Notes under the pieces: generated by a model
What the model saw: the letters and a program-made list of their open reading frames with translations, nothing else
What the model was told of the DNA's origin: nothing
Databases searched by the model: none
Made by a program: the position numbers and the translations under genes
Shown: positions 1-13,100 of the stretch, piece after piece
Position numbering within the stretch: the first letter of the stretch is position 1
How the letters are laid out: each line of letters starts with the position of its first letter
NCBI RefSeq assembly: GCF_001949145.1
Contig: NW_019091408.1
Span: forward strand, 398,818 to 462,817
Source of the DNA: Acanthaster planci
Lineage: Eukaryota; Echinodermata; Asteroidea; Valvatida; Acanthasteridae
DNA length: 64,000 nt
Direction: 5' to 3'

Positions 1-1018
1 CAATTGGTGGATCAGATGGGAAGGTGGATCTGATCCGGCAATTAGACTTGTCAACATCTGTCCGTGCACGAGTGGCGCAAAAATTTTGCAGTCTGATGAA
101 CAAAGAAATACGTTTTTTGGCATGTAGCTCATGTGAAATTTTTAGCATGCACAATAAACAACTGCTGAACTACGGGCTAGCAAAATGTGTCACCACGCAT
201 GCGTAATGCATGCATGCTGCGATGTGTGCCTTGCCCTTTCCCAATTTTTGTTGCGCATTCTTCTGTTTTGTAACCTTTTTCATTTGTGTAATTTCACTTG
301 CTTTCCATCAAAAATTAATTCCGTGTTTGCGTATAGCCTGCAGCGTGTGACAGAGCATCAAAAACGGAAGCAAAGTTTGAAGAGACAACGTACTAGGCTG
401 AACATTCGGTCCGATTCAAGGTCGTCACATCAGAGGAACTCTGCACCCAAAACACTGCAGGGTCACACGCATGCTGCCCCAGCACGCCACACTGCCACAC
501 AGCGCGCACTCAGCAAGCTAGCACATGTGCAATGCTGAACTCAGTGACCTTTCGGGCAAGACATTTCCGTCCAAAAAGGTGGATCAAGTGCAAGTGGGAA
601 CACGACTTGTGGTTTCGTTGCGGAAAGATCACACCAAAATGTTGGATCAAGATCTACCTTTTCCCCATTCAAGTGGGACTGCGCTGTAAACCGTCTGTAT
701 TTTGACCTCAAGCCTAAGACACATCTAGCTGACTGGTCTTATGAAGGGTTCCTGAGATGGAGTCGACTGAAACACTGTCTAGATCTATACAGTCCAATCT
801 GTCTTGCACCCATGTTACACACATTGTTTTGGAAATTCACAACACCAAACTGGTCCATGAGCAGTCATGCAGCCATCCAGTTAGCTCCTAACCACGCAGA
901 GTTAAGAATTGCAGTCGGTATGACATTCATGGAATGGAAAGGACAGACGGCCAGTCAACTCTCATGTTGAAGTTATCTCATGTAAATGCATGATGTGACA
1001 GACTGCAAAGCAACTTAC
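1..1018 (-). other. Intron 10, partial; no gene seen
   Basis: This stretch lies 3' of exon 10 on the RIM strand. No continuation of C2A was found in either strand. Positions 9-36 form a perfect 9-bp stem (GGATCAGAT/ATCTGATCC). A related GATCAAGATCTACC-type stretch occurs near 648-668, so the region may be a decayed inverted-repeat element cut by the window edge. The short plus-strand frames at 24-206 and 185-538 have no recognisable content. Confidence 0.5.
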
Positions 1019-1184
1019 CTCCCCCAAGAACTCATTAGCACCATAGTGTTCAAAGTCCCAGACGGTGACCTCCAGGGTGTTACCTTTGAACTCTGACCGC
1101 TTCAAGGGACCGTACAGGAAGGTCTGGTTCCATTTGGGATTGAGAGTTTTGTGGAGAGTCTTTGTGCGACGTTTACTCTCATCA
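1019..1184 (-). CDS. RIM: RIM exon 10: middle of C2A domain
   Basis: Residues 1032-1087. The acceptor GCCCTAG|T completes Ser, then DESKRRTKTLHKTLNPKWNQ, TFLYGPLKR, LEVTVWDFEHYGANEFLGE. The SxxKRRTKT and LxPKWNQTF blocks are the best-conserved part of RIM C2A. The donor is GGAG|GTAAGT, phase 0. The closing C2A strands are not in positions 1-1018, so the next exon lies outside the window. Confidence 0.96.
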
Positions 1185-4100
1185 CTAGGGCAACAAGCAG
1201 AAAATATACAAAAAAGCACAAAATGAGCAGCGGTGATATGGAGCAAATTCCATTACAAACTGGACAGGAGTTCTGTTAACAGAGAAATTATCACCTATTA
1301 ACCACTTCCTGCCGGGCGACCCGCTTTTGAGTACATAGAGCCAGGGAGCTCGGAACTGGGACAAAAGAGTTCGGCCTTATAACAAGTGACCATGCTCAGC
1401 ACAAAAGACTGAGCTGGTGGGCATTACCAACATTTTTTTGCTCTCAATAGTGAAGATAATCCAGCCTTGTTTTGAAACAGTATACCACGGTTTGAGGCAT
1501 TTAGAGTGAGTGGGTTACCACCGGGGACAAAAGTGATGAGCCACACAGCACCACTGCATGCTAATCTGGCCCCTATTGAAAAGAGGTCAGCTGTGCACTG
1601 TGCCAGTTTCGGGAACAAAAGAATCTTACATAACACTGCACAATCTGGACTCTTTTTCCAGGGCTGCAGGCCTAACTGAAATATTCAAAAGTCAATAAAG
1701 GTTAACGGTCAGCTTTAGAGTAGTGCCCAAAGAGTCCTTCATGTAGGTATAAACGGCCATTAAATGAAATGATGAATTTTTGAAGAATTTTGAAAACGGA
1801 AAATCTTGACAAGGACCCGGCATCTTGTCTTGCTCAAGAAAAATCCACCCGGCAGCAAGTGGTTAAGCAGTTAGCGACATCCTAAATCAGGTCTTGTTCC
1901 TCACCTCCTCTCTGGAAGCAGATACATTTTGACATAGGGGTTGCGCAGGTCACCCGTCTTCTCCCGTGGTGGCAGGCCCTTGACACTGAGAATCGTCACC
2001 CCAATCTGGTAGTTGGTATTGTCGTACCACAGCTTCATCTAGAGGATTAAAATAAGGGATAAATGATGGAAACAATTCTTGTAATATTTCTTGCTCAAAA
2101 ACGGGCACCTCAATCTCTCTATAAGATCACCACTGGTATATATATTGCTTGAATATGAATAAACTTCAGTGCTTGGCAAAGAGAAGCTGTCACAGAGATT
2201 TAAAAGTGAGAGAATGAAAGTTTATATATATGTGGTAAACTGTCCTGCTCAAAAACACAAGCATCTCAATGCAAAGTGGAGAAAAAGGTGCTTTACCTGG
2301 AGGTCTCCTTGCACCAGAGGTGAGCCATTCCGCCTTGTCATCCCAGGGCTTCCTGGGGACGTGATGGTGACCGACGGCCGTTTGTGCCGGACCTGTGGTG
2401 GTATCTCCTCCTCCTCCTTGTGCTTGGTGGTGGACTCATAGCCACTGGAGCCTGCACAGGCGCAAGAACAAACACCTACACACCTAACCAAGTAATACAC
2501 CCAGCATGGGCTTCTTGTGGCAGGCTACGGCTAACCTACAAGTACACGTACATGTACATGGGACATCCATGTGGAGCCTACACAATTAACCACAGGCACC
2601 TGTATAAGTAATACACCCAGCACAGGTTTCTCTTGGAGGGCTTGGGTTACCCTGAATAGGGTATCATTAAATGCTCTTTTCAGAGGGCCAATGCCCTCAT
2701 GGAGTTTTGGACGCTATTTTGTTTCAAGTTTTGGGTGGAATGATGTCATGCACTGTCTCTTTCATTCGTGTCTGTGTTCCCTCTGCATTACAAACAACGA
2801 TATGGGAATCAGGCTTTACCCCAAATAAGGTCCCTTTTGGCTCAGGCTATGTAAATTCTACACAGGTTCAAGATGCCTACTACAAAACTAGCCACAAATT
2901 GGTTACCAAGCAAGGAGTTTTTCAAAAGTCTGAGGCTAAGGCTACTCTCAAATACCCAGTTTGCCTGATCTTTGAACACACAGTCAAGCCGTCCCAGGTG
3001 CAAGACACACACTTAACCACGCCCCCCTCCACCTACTAAGGTGTTTTAAGGAACTATGTACCACGCAGTGTACTCCTTTTAATACTCTGTACAGGGTAAT
3101 GTGGAGCCTAAACAGGTGAAAGACAGCTGCACATCAAACCAAGTATAACACTCAGCAACAGTTTGGGATGGAAGTAATTACTGAGACTGGTCAACCCACC
3201 CCCAGTCTACATGTAATGACACTCGAGAAACAAGGTCCTACTTGCTTTACAGGTGTATGAACCAACACTACCATGTCTTGGGAATACCCCAACTGACACC
3301 TAGGCAGGCCCATTTACCATTACATCCTGGATTAACAAGTGTAGCCGTCTCAGGCTCTGGTTCTAAGTGGCATACATATATTTTCAAATGAAAAATTGTG
3401 CTGCAAAATTCTGCCCAACAAGTGCTTTAACCACTTGCCAACAGTATGACACCTATTTTTGGCCTATATGCTTACTTTGACTGGATCTCTTGGTGATGGA
3501 GTCTGGTCGCTGAGACCTGAACTGCTGGGCAAGCTTCTCCCGCGTCGTCTGGTCCATTTCACTGCTGCCAAGAATGGTTGAACACAAAAGAAGATTGAAA
3601 TTGAATGATGCATCTCTCATCATGAAAAATGATGTCTGAGTGACATTTCAGAATAGGAAGTATGATTGTCCTTTGTATATGGGTCATGCTCTTTCCGTGA
3701 ACATAGGGCATATATTGGGTATTTGGTTCAAATTCCTCTTCTTAAGCTGTGCCGAACATATGACTATTCATCAAATATTGGAGTACTTATTTTCAAAAAC
3801 AGATATTCAGAGGCGGAAGTCAAGAATGAAAGGAGAAAAGGAGAGATATTCAATTCTTCCATTAAAAAATTGCTTGAAAAAAACCATTTCAAAGGCATTT
3901 GATGCATATGCCCTACACCAATGACAAAAATAGCTTTTCCTTCTTGGGTTTCTCTTTTTGCTTTTAGTGAAATGTGATAAACAAGCAATGTGGACCAAAC
4001 AACAATTGGACCCCTTGCTCCCTCCTTTAACTATTAAGGGACAGCCCCCATCCAAAAAGTCACTGATCGGTACCGTAGACCTTAGCACAAACAGGCACAT

Positions 4101-7100
4101 TTTGTTGCTGCTTTATGGTAATTTTGAATAAACATTTGAATACTTGATCACTTGGAAGGTCAAACAGTCAATCATTTGAATTGACTCAGTCTTATCCCTC
4201 TTGTGTCTGATTTCCAGTTTCTTGTTCTGATTTTCCCTGCGCGTTCGTACTGAGATAATCCACACGTACTAAGATAATCCACATGTTGGTCATGGTGGGA
4301 ATTGAGTGACTCATGCCCACATATTGCTCTATCTTACCCCATCGGCCGGGCCACTTTCAGCTCCACCTGCGGCTCACTCTTGGACTCAAAGATGACGGTG
4401 TACACTTCATTGACATCTTTGCCCTGGAGGTTGTGTCCGTTCCAGGACAAAACTTCATCCCCTAAGCAGAAGAAGAGAAAAAAAGCACTCCTGTCTTATT
4501 CTGGCAATACGTCTTAAAGGCTGATTCCAATGACACTCTGAAAACCATGGCTGTAACACTGCACTGCTCATATTGTTAGTGGAGATGACCAATTTTGATG
4601 AATTGCCTTGCTCAGGGACACAAATACCTGGTTGAGAGCAGATCCAGCTTAGTGCTTTAAATCACTATCACTTGTGTCTATATTTACTTCCCAAAGTACA
4701 AAAAATAGGAAAAGTGAATAAGGAAAGTTTTTTCTAAGTTTTTATTTCGAGAATCCTCCCTTTTTAAAAAATGAAGTTCTGCCCCCAAAACGGGTAGAAT
4801 CCTGGATAAGTTCCCATCCTAAATGATTCTGGGCCTAATTTGACCCTTGCACACCAAGTGAACAATTTGACACAGAACATGACAATCACATCCAAAAAGA
4901 ACTCAAGAAAGTAGTAACCCTTTTGGAATACAAGACTTGGCATCTTTCAACCACAACATCACTGCACTTCTCCTCTTTAGATGTCTTCTCTCTTTGATTA
5001 CATCCATCATTGCCCAAATGAGCAACAGTACCGGAACACCAACTCCCGCTATTAAAATCCCTCCTGACATTTACAGCCTGCGTGCGTGTTGGTGCACTTG
5101 ACTTGATGTATAATGCTACTGGCCAGCACATTTAATGAAGAAATTCATTATGGGCAACCCCGGTCCCATTTGGCAACCTCTCACACAAGCATGAACACTG
5201 GGGAAATGAAAATTTACACTGGGAGAGGAAAACTATCAACACAGACGGCACAAGGATATGTTCAACTGGGGAAGAAGAGTTTAAAGGATGCCAATATTAG
5301 AACTCATTCTGATTTGATTTATCAATTGAACACTTCAACAATTTTTTGTGATACCAAAGAGCGCATGCTTTAATGCACTTAGAAGAGGAATTCTGAGAGT
5401 TTATAATTTATTAATGGTCTTTGCACACTTGTCTTGCCAAGTGTTTGAAAAGGTAAACGCGAATTTCTAGGCGGACACCCATTGGTGTCAATGGAGATTG
5501 AAATGAACCACTGTTCGCATTGAGGAATTACGAAATGGTGTCTAGCACATGCGTTCCTGATTTTCACATGTGCATTATAGATTTTTCAATTTTGACTGAC
5601 TGTTTCTTTCATAAATCCAAGCGCTTGAGTGTCTTAGTTTGGACGACTCAGGCTTGGCATGTGAAGAGTGTTAAGAACTACAATTCAATAAGCACCTGTC
5701 CCCAAGATTTTGGATACACATATGCCATGCAGGGGTGTATTAGGGAAACACCTACATGTACATATCCATAGTCTTGATACCAGAATGCAGCAATATGCCA
5801 TCATGATACAAAAACATGTACATGTAGCGTGATACTTGACTATGAATAAACAAGGGCAGATCCTGAAGCAAAAATTGTTTCTATGGGAGGCCAAAATTTT
5901 TGAACGTTTGTTTATGACATTTTTTCATTGTCTTTCTGAGAGGTGGGGCTATATTTTGGGTACATAATTTTGGAAGAGCGGGAACTGAAATGGATCACCT
6001 TTTTCTCATTATTTTTCAAAACCAAAAAAAAAAATATATTTTTTTTTTGTTCCTTCAGGCCCTGTTTGCCCCACCTATTGATCTGCCCTGGTAAATACAC
6101 ATGAAGAAAAATGATTTCAAGACACAGACGTTTGCATTTGTGGTCAACGTACATGTCTCCTGTAAACTGAAAAAAAAATGACCAGTGAATGTTGAAAAAA
6201 AGTAAGTAGCTACAGTACAAGCACATAGCACTGGCACAGAGTGGTACATATGAGAAAGACTTTAAAACGTGTGTATGAGTGCAACTTGTAGACTAGTCTA
6301 AGGTCGTGTCCGAAACGGACTTCCAGAGCTACGGCTAGGTCTATTGTCTGCACATCTTCCACGCATTTCCAAGGGAGCGAAGACCTAGACCTAGCTCTAG
6401 ACAAGAGATTCGGATGCAGCCTAAGACTTGATATACACACATACATGTACAGCCTCCGTAACTGTAACAATCTCTGTTCATGATGCAAATCATGATCAAG
6501 CATAGCGGTATCATATCGTGACTTGACTTGTGGTATGTGTCACATTATGAACAGGTGTTATGATTACACCCTAATGACATCAACCATTTTACTGCATAAG
6601 TTGTGTGACAAATTGTGGCACATTTTTCAAGAAAGTTACGCACTCCATATGTCAGTGACTTGTGCCACAAATCTTGGTGTAACATACATGACATATGTAG
6701 GAATGGCAGCGCAATGATTTTCAAAGTGGGGGAAAGTTGTCAGACCATCAGCCATCAGCCAATCCAGTAAGCCCCATCCTATTAAAGGACCTGAAAAAAC
6801 TGGGGGGGATGCCTTCCCCAGTCGAAAAAGGGGGGCATTGACCCCCCACCCCCAGCTTCCGCCGCTAGTGATATACACTCCCTTTAGGGGGCGTACGTTG
6901 TGCCAAAATATCAGAAATGAATGTATTTTACTGACTAGTAAAGTCCAGTTAAGGCTCATCATTGCTCAACTTAACAAGTCACAGTAGGTAATCAAAAATG
7001 TCCAACTGTGAGAGACCTTCAAGATTTTCTGTCTGGTTCCAATGAAGAAAAGACAGAAACTTTAAAAAATGGCAGACAGAGCTCACATTTAACAACTATG

Positions 7101-10100
7101 CAATGACCGATGTTATATAGAAAAGGAACTACTACGTTAAAGCCGTAATTATCGTCATCCAAAATATTCAATATAATGAAAGTGTTGCACAGCCAAACAA
7201 CATTTCATGAAATTGGCCATGAGTATAGTGCACAGCTCCATGTACGTCACAGATCTGTAGTATAATGTACCAAGTTCCATGATATCAGCTCCAGCAGGAG
7301 GGGCCTGCCTTTACCTGCTCGCAGATGACCGACGGTGTCGGCGATGCTCCCCCGCTTGACCCGGGAGATGAAGGCACCCAGCTTGCCCGCCTCCTTGACC
7401 TTGCCGCCTTTGACCTTCAGCCCCAGGATGGCACTAGAGTCCTGCGGCGTCGAGCTGTCACCCTGGCTCTTCTTTAGGATCATGTGGCCAATCAACCTGT
7501 TGTTGTCCAGGTCTGGGGTCCACGTGACTGGTTGCTGAATATTCATGAGGGAGACACAAGGCGAGGTCGGAGTGAGACTTGGAAACTGAAACTTTTGAAA
7601 AGTTTCTATGCTATTTATTTATTTATTTATGAGGGTAATGCTAATTTCAGATGAGAAAATTGAAACTCCGGAAAAGTCTCTGATTTGGTTAGAGAGTGAA
7701 AATTACAAAACACAGAAAGAAGATTGATAGCTGTCAAGGTTATTTTGAAAGAAACCTTCCAAATCTTTCAAAATCCACCAGTGGTAAAGAATCAGTCAAC
7801 AGCAAAAGCAAATGGGACTACTTTGTATTTTCAACTTTCGGAGGGCATCTGAGGGTCACATTAAAAAAACACTAACCGCACATTGCCTTCCTCAATTGTA
7901 AAAAAAATCTACCAAAATCTCTCGGTGGATTTTGAAGGATGCAGGCAAGTTTAATTGAAGGCAACTTGCAAGAACTTCAACACCGGAAAACATACCAGGG
8001 CCAACCTTCACAGAGCTGCAAACGATATTAACATCACTTGGCAGACAAGCAGAAAATGGCCGAGAACCAGTCACCGCAAATGCACATGTACCTTGCATGA
8101 CATTTGGGCTGGTGACCTGTTTCTGCTAAGTGAAAGTTGAAAGTGATCGGCAAGTGTTGCATGCTTTTCACAGCTCTGTGAAAATGGCCTGTCCTGTTTC
8201 CCTCTCAAATTCACCTCAATGTTGTTACTGAAACGCTCATGCACACACAAATGAGACAAACTGAAAAAGAAGCTGGAATGTTTGTCAGGAATGGTCGATG
8301 ACTTTTCCCTTTAATAGCACTTTTTTAAAATCAGCTTGTATAGAATTGCAAGCCTGAGCGCAAGGGACAACGACTTGCCCAACTCTGTATGCTGTCACCA
8401 CTTAAATCGCAACCTTCTTGTAAATTTGACATGACAATAAACAAGTTTTTATTTCTGGGTGGCCATAAGGCAGCACCAGCAGTCAAGCATTGAAAATGCC
8501 ACAAACACAATAAAAAAATGCACAAAGAATGGCAAAATATGAATTAATCACCTGCTACTCTACAAACTCCAGTATCAAAACAAATATTGACAAATATCCA
8601 AAAAAGAAAAAGAGCATTGTGTAGGCGGGGAAAAAATGGACAATGGAGGGAAGAGGGCCAAAAAAAAATCAAGGTGACCACAACTACAGCAGCAGGGCAG
8701 ACGCATGCATGGCAACCCTCTCCACAGCAACAACCTATCCAGCCAATGGCAACTAAGCACTGGTATCTAAGGTTTTTTAACCCAGCATGCAGTGCACTGA
8801 GGTCGGAGGTCGGTGTTTGACAGTATAACCCTCTCTACATTTCATAATAATTCGAATGTCCATGATTGATGCCACGGATATGTGTTTGATGTCTAAGCTG
8901 TCTTTAATTGTTAGAAATTATTTCATGACTCTCATTTGATCACAAAGTGATCAAATATAAGTGTCTGAGTGATGAACTAAATATTACATTCACAATTCTT
9001 ACACTGAAATTTTAATATTTTCTTTTTTAAAGTTGAAATTGTGAGTGAAGCTTTTCACAATTCAAAACTGTATTTCCTTTTTTAAAGTTGAAATCATGTG
9101 TGACATTTGTCAAGCTTTCAAATTCACAATAGTATTTTTCTTTTTTTTAATGGGAAATCCTGCATGGGGTTTTTCAAATTCTTCTTCAAATTCAACTTTC
9201 AATTTCAGAATACATGTCCAATCAGCATGCAAATACCGTATGTGCACTGTGTAAACACACTCTTTCTCTGTCCCCAACACATTGGAAGCAACAAGCAAGT
9301 ACATGTACCTGTACATTAAATAAACCTGAAGCAATTAACCCAGACCATCCCAAATCCCTCAAAATCCTCTAGGCGGTTTTGGAGGATTTTGGAGGATTGA
9401 GGGTGCCTGGCAAAATTGCATTGCTGATTGCAAAGGATGCACTGTCTCAAGGTTGTGGATTAGACCTTGTGTTGTTTATGTTCAACCATGCATAAATTCA
9501 TGCCCACATGTAAAATCCTCCATTCTGCTCCGGGATACCATTCACACTGCCTCAACATAATCATAGGAATTGCCAGAGGAGTTTGACGGATTGAAGGATT
9601 GGACACCACTCCACAGAACATATTCAAGAAATATTAGCTTTTGGAGGATTGAGGCTGTACCCAATTTTTTTTTCTTGGGGGCAGTTGGAGGATTTTGAAG
9701 GATTGAAGACGTATCCTCTAAAACGGGCCTAGGTAATTTTAAGCTCTCCAATTTCGCAATCAATTTAGATTGAATTTTTTTTTCTGGCATTGTTTTGTTT
9801 CTCAGTTGATGAGGTGGTTACCAACCAAAGTACAACATTAGAGTCACTTGGCTGGTTCCCACCATTTTGCTGAGCAATATGCTCAATTCTGTTAAGCAGC
9901 CCTGCCACAATCTGCCAGTGATGTGCAACTATGCACTCACCTCATTTAACACTTGATGCAGAGCAATCTTATCAGGCTGTCAGTTTGAAATTGCAAGTGC
10001 ACATGAGAGGGATTTTTCTTTCAAGTGAATGGGCACTTCAAATTCCTAAAATGTTTAAGTCACCTCAGTACCACTTCATCACAAGAACCCATTTCTATTC

Positions 10101-13100
10101 ATCCTTGTTTCAACTAGGCATTTACTGACTCATTGGTATCACTGTCATGTACCGAAGAAATTAAGTTTAATTTTAGAAAGATTATCCATGCTTCTCATTC
10201 CTATAAAAAAAGTCCAAGAAAATTTAGATGTATTAATGCTGTATTTCATGTTCAGCAATTCCATCTTACAAATTTCAAGACAGACATCTAGTATCAAGAA
10301 TTGTATCCAAAATGGTCAATACAGACATATTTGTCTGACCTCTATTAACTTCAAGATAAATTATGGAGGGCGCCATATTTGCATGATGAGTAATCGGTGC
10401 TTTTGAAATGAGGCACCGTTCATGAATATTTGACGAACGGCTAATCCCCATTGTTAATGGAAGACTATGGGCACACATCTGGCCTTGGTTATTTAATGGC
10501 CTGCTTGTGACAGATTTAATTGGTAAGCTGAAGCGATATTTCCTCCCCCAGTTAATTCCGACTTGGGGGAAAAAAAAAACCTGCTTGACTTGTGCTGGCT
10601 CTTGCTTTCTTATTGACGTCACGGACAACCGTCACGCATGGCGACCCAAAACTTAACGAGTGACAGCAAGAGACTTTCATTAATGGCGTTATGGCAAGGC
10701 AGTTGAACAAGGTGTTTATGATTTTTCCCCTGGGGAAGTTTTGTGGTTTTGACTTGAACGTTGTCTGTCAAAGAGAATGGGCTAAAGGGGAGGGGGGGTG
10801 CATTGAGGGGTTCATCTCAAATTGCAGTCACAATGCCTCACTGTCTGCTTGGAAGGTTTTATGGGATACACTCACATGAGGCCATCTCCCGAGAATGGGT
10901 AAAAATACAAAGAACATGCAGGAAGACTGCATTCATTTTACTAAAAGAAGCCTCTGGTAACAATGTTAGCATTTTGTCAGCTACACTATCAGACCCAAAC
11001 AGGGGCACAGCCAGTGTGCTTCCGATTTTCAACTTCCTTTTTATGCTTTTTTTGTTTTTTGGATGAGGGTCATGTCTCATCATTTGGCTACTCTCAACTG
11101 GTTACTGGATTACATGTACATTAAAGACAGAAATCTTTCTCCATATGGGTAAAAAGATGCCCAGCTCCCGTGTTCAGCTGTCACATCTATTGTGGTCCCC
11201 CTTCCTTTCTGCTTTCTCCCTAAATGTTGGATCCACCACTGTTAAGGATAATCATCAAAGGCCAGTTACTGTCTGCATCACTTACACTGTTATCAGGAGC
11301 TTCCAAAGTGTACATGTCCAGTGATCACATGCGCAGATCTATCTGCCAATTTTTAAATGTGAATCTCTCTCTCTCTCTCTTTTTGGGGGCAGTGTGATAA
11401 TTTTTCATACAATATTTGTCCTGGTTAAGGTAGCCACTAGTAGGATTCTCCCTCTGATACAAATCTCGGCTTATTTACAGGTATCTCAAATCCTTGAACG
11501 GTTAAGTCAGATTTTTCAGGACCTGTTTGAGTTATTTCTTGACCTGACAATTTGTGGTATGAAATAATCCAAGTGTACAAAACATTGAACAAGTACAAAA
11601 TTGGCTTATTTTTTTCCTTATTTTGTTAACTAGGGGCAATTCACAATACAGTGCAGTGCGCCACCAAGAAGTTGCTATGGAGATGCTATTTTTTTTAGTT
11701 CATGGTTGATGCTGCCTTGCTGTGATTTGTACATGAGTGTATATCAACAATGAAGTTTTAGCTAGACTAGGATGTAATAAAAGGAAGTAATGATTTCACT
11801 GAAACTGCTACTCAAAATACAGTCAGGAATCTTCCCTGACAAATATTGGCTATTTTGAAAATGGAAACACATTGAAAATATTTCCAAAGAAAATAATGCA
11901 GGTTACCCAGGTGCAGCCGGCGAACAGAATTGAGGAGCATTTCCGATACGGCATTTCTTTCGTTCTCTTGATGGCATACTGTACTGTGAATCGCCCGTGT
12001 TTGTCATACAGTAAATGTGATGCCTCTCATGATCAATATGTTTGATAAAGGAATGCATGCACAGAGCATTATCCAGACTGGAGAACATGAGATGGATTTT
12101 GTGATGGCCACAGGACATAACACAACACTTACAACATTTCAAGACAATGGACCATGCCATCTTTGAGCAGTTTTCAGTGAAACCGCTATAGCATAAATGC
12201 ATGCTGTAACATGTTGAAGGTCAGTAGAAACAAGAAACACAAAGCGTACGAAAGAAGGTTTGGAACAGCTGCAAGATGGCAGAACTTATTGATGAAGTGA
12301 AACACTTTAACTTTCAACAAAACTGACTTCTAACAAACTCACGACACACAAAAAAAAACAACTCTACTTCTCATAGATTTGAACCGTGTGGTGAAATTTG
12401 GGGGAAAGCTTCTTGTACCTTGTAAAATGAGTTCAACAGAAATGAAAACAAAACGATGCTCGTCAAATTTTTTCTCCAAAAATATTAGTTATTTCTCTCC
12501 TGAAATGCTTGTAGCAACACTCGTGCGTTGTGCTATGTGTGCATACAAACAGCATGCATTTTGAAGCAAATGAATTCCTTTGCTGAGAATCCACACACAT
12601 TATTCTTTATTGAAAACAAATTTTTTGACAGTCAAAGTGTCAATAACATTTGCTCTTTAACAAAAAAACTGCAAGCGTATTAAATTCTTTGCCCACTGAC
12701 GTGTGTGGATGGAACATAAGGGCCAGCACCACGGTCCAGTAGGTCCGTTTAATTAACAGTTGGTATGAGGGTGGTCACAGGCCAGGAACCCAATTTCTAC
12801 ACACGGCTGAGCAGAATCCAGCTTGGTATTACGTTATGCATTTATGTACATTGTATACAACACATGGCACTTTGGGTGGAAATTTTTGAGCTTAACTCAT
12901 TCCTGCGCTTAACGCCTCTATGAAATCGGGAGCAACCGCTAACAATAACATTTCAGTGGTGTCATTATTTCTTTAAAAGGCCTCATTCCTGGGTTTCACT
13001 GAATATACAATTCTTAGTTTTGGCTCAGGCTGTAGAGAAATCAGCATACATGTAGTATCCAAGCATGGTGTCTTGGTACATGTAAGATTGTATTTCTTTG

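Larger units (their letters stand above)
4462..7314 (-). other. Intron 5, 2.85 kb
   Basis: Contains one candidate fold-back (6296-6429) and one copy of a G/C-run dispersed repeat (6712-6869), listed separately. The minus-strand frame at 4886-5131 is rich in Cys and charged residues, but I recognise no domain and it lacks splice or codon support. An A/T homopolymer region lies at about 6024-6050. Confidence 0.5.

Noticed and set aside
4886-5131. Cys/charge-rich minus-strand frame in intron 5
   Set aside because: Could be a transposon or protein fragment, but no motif could be named and the flanks show no inverted ends.
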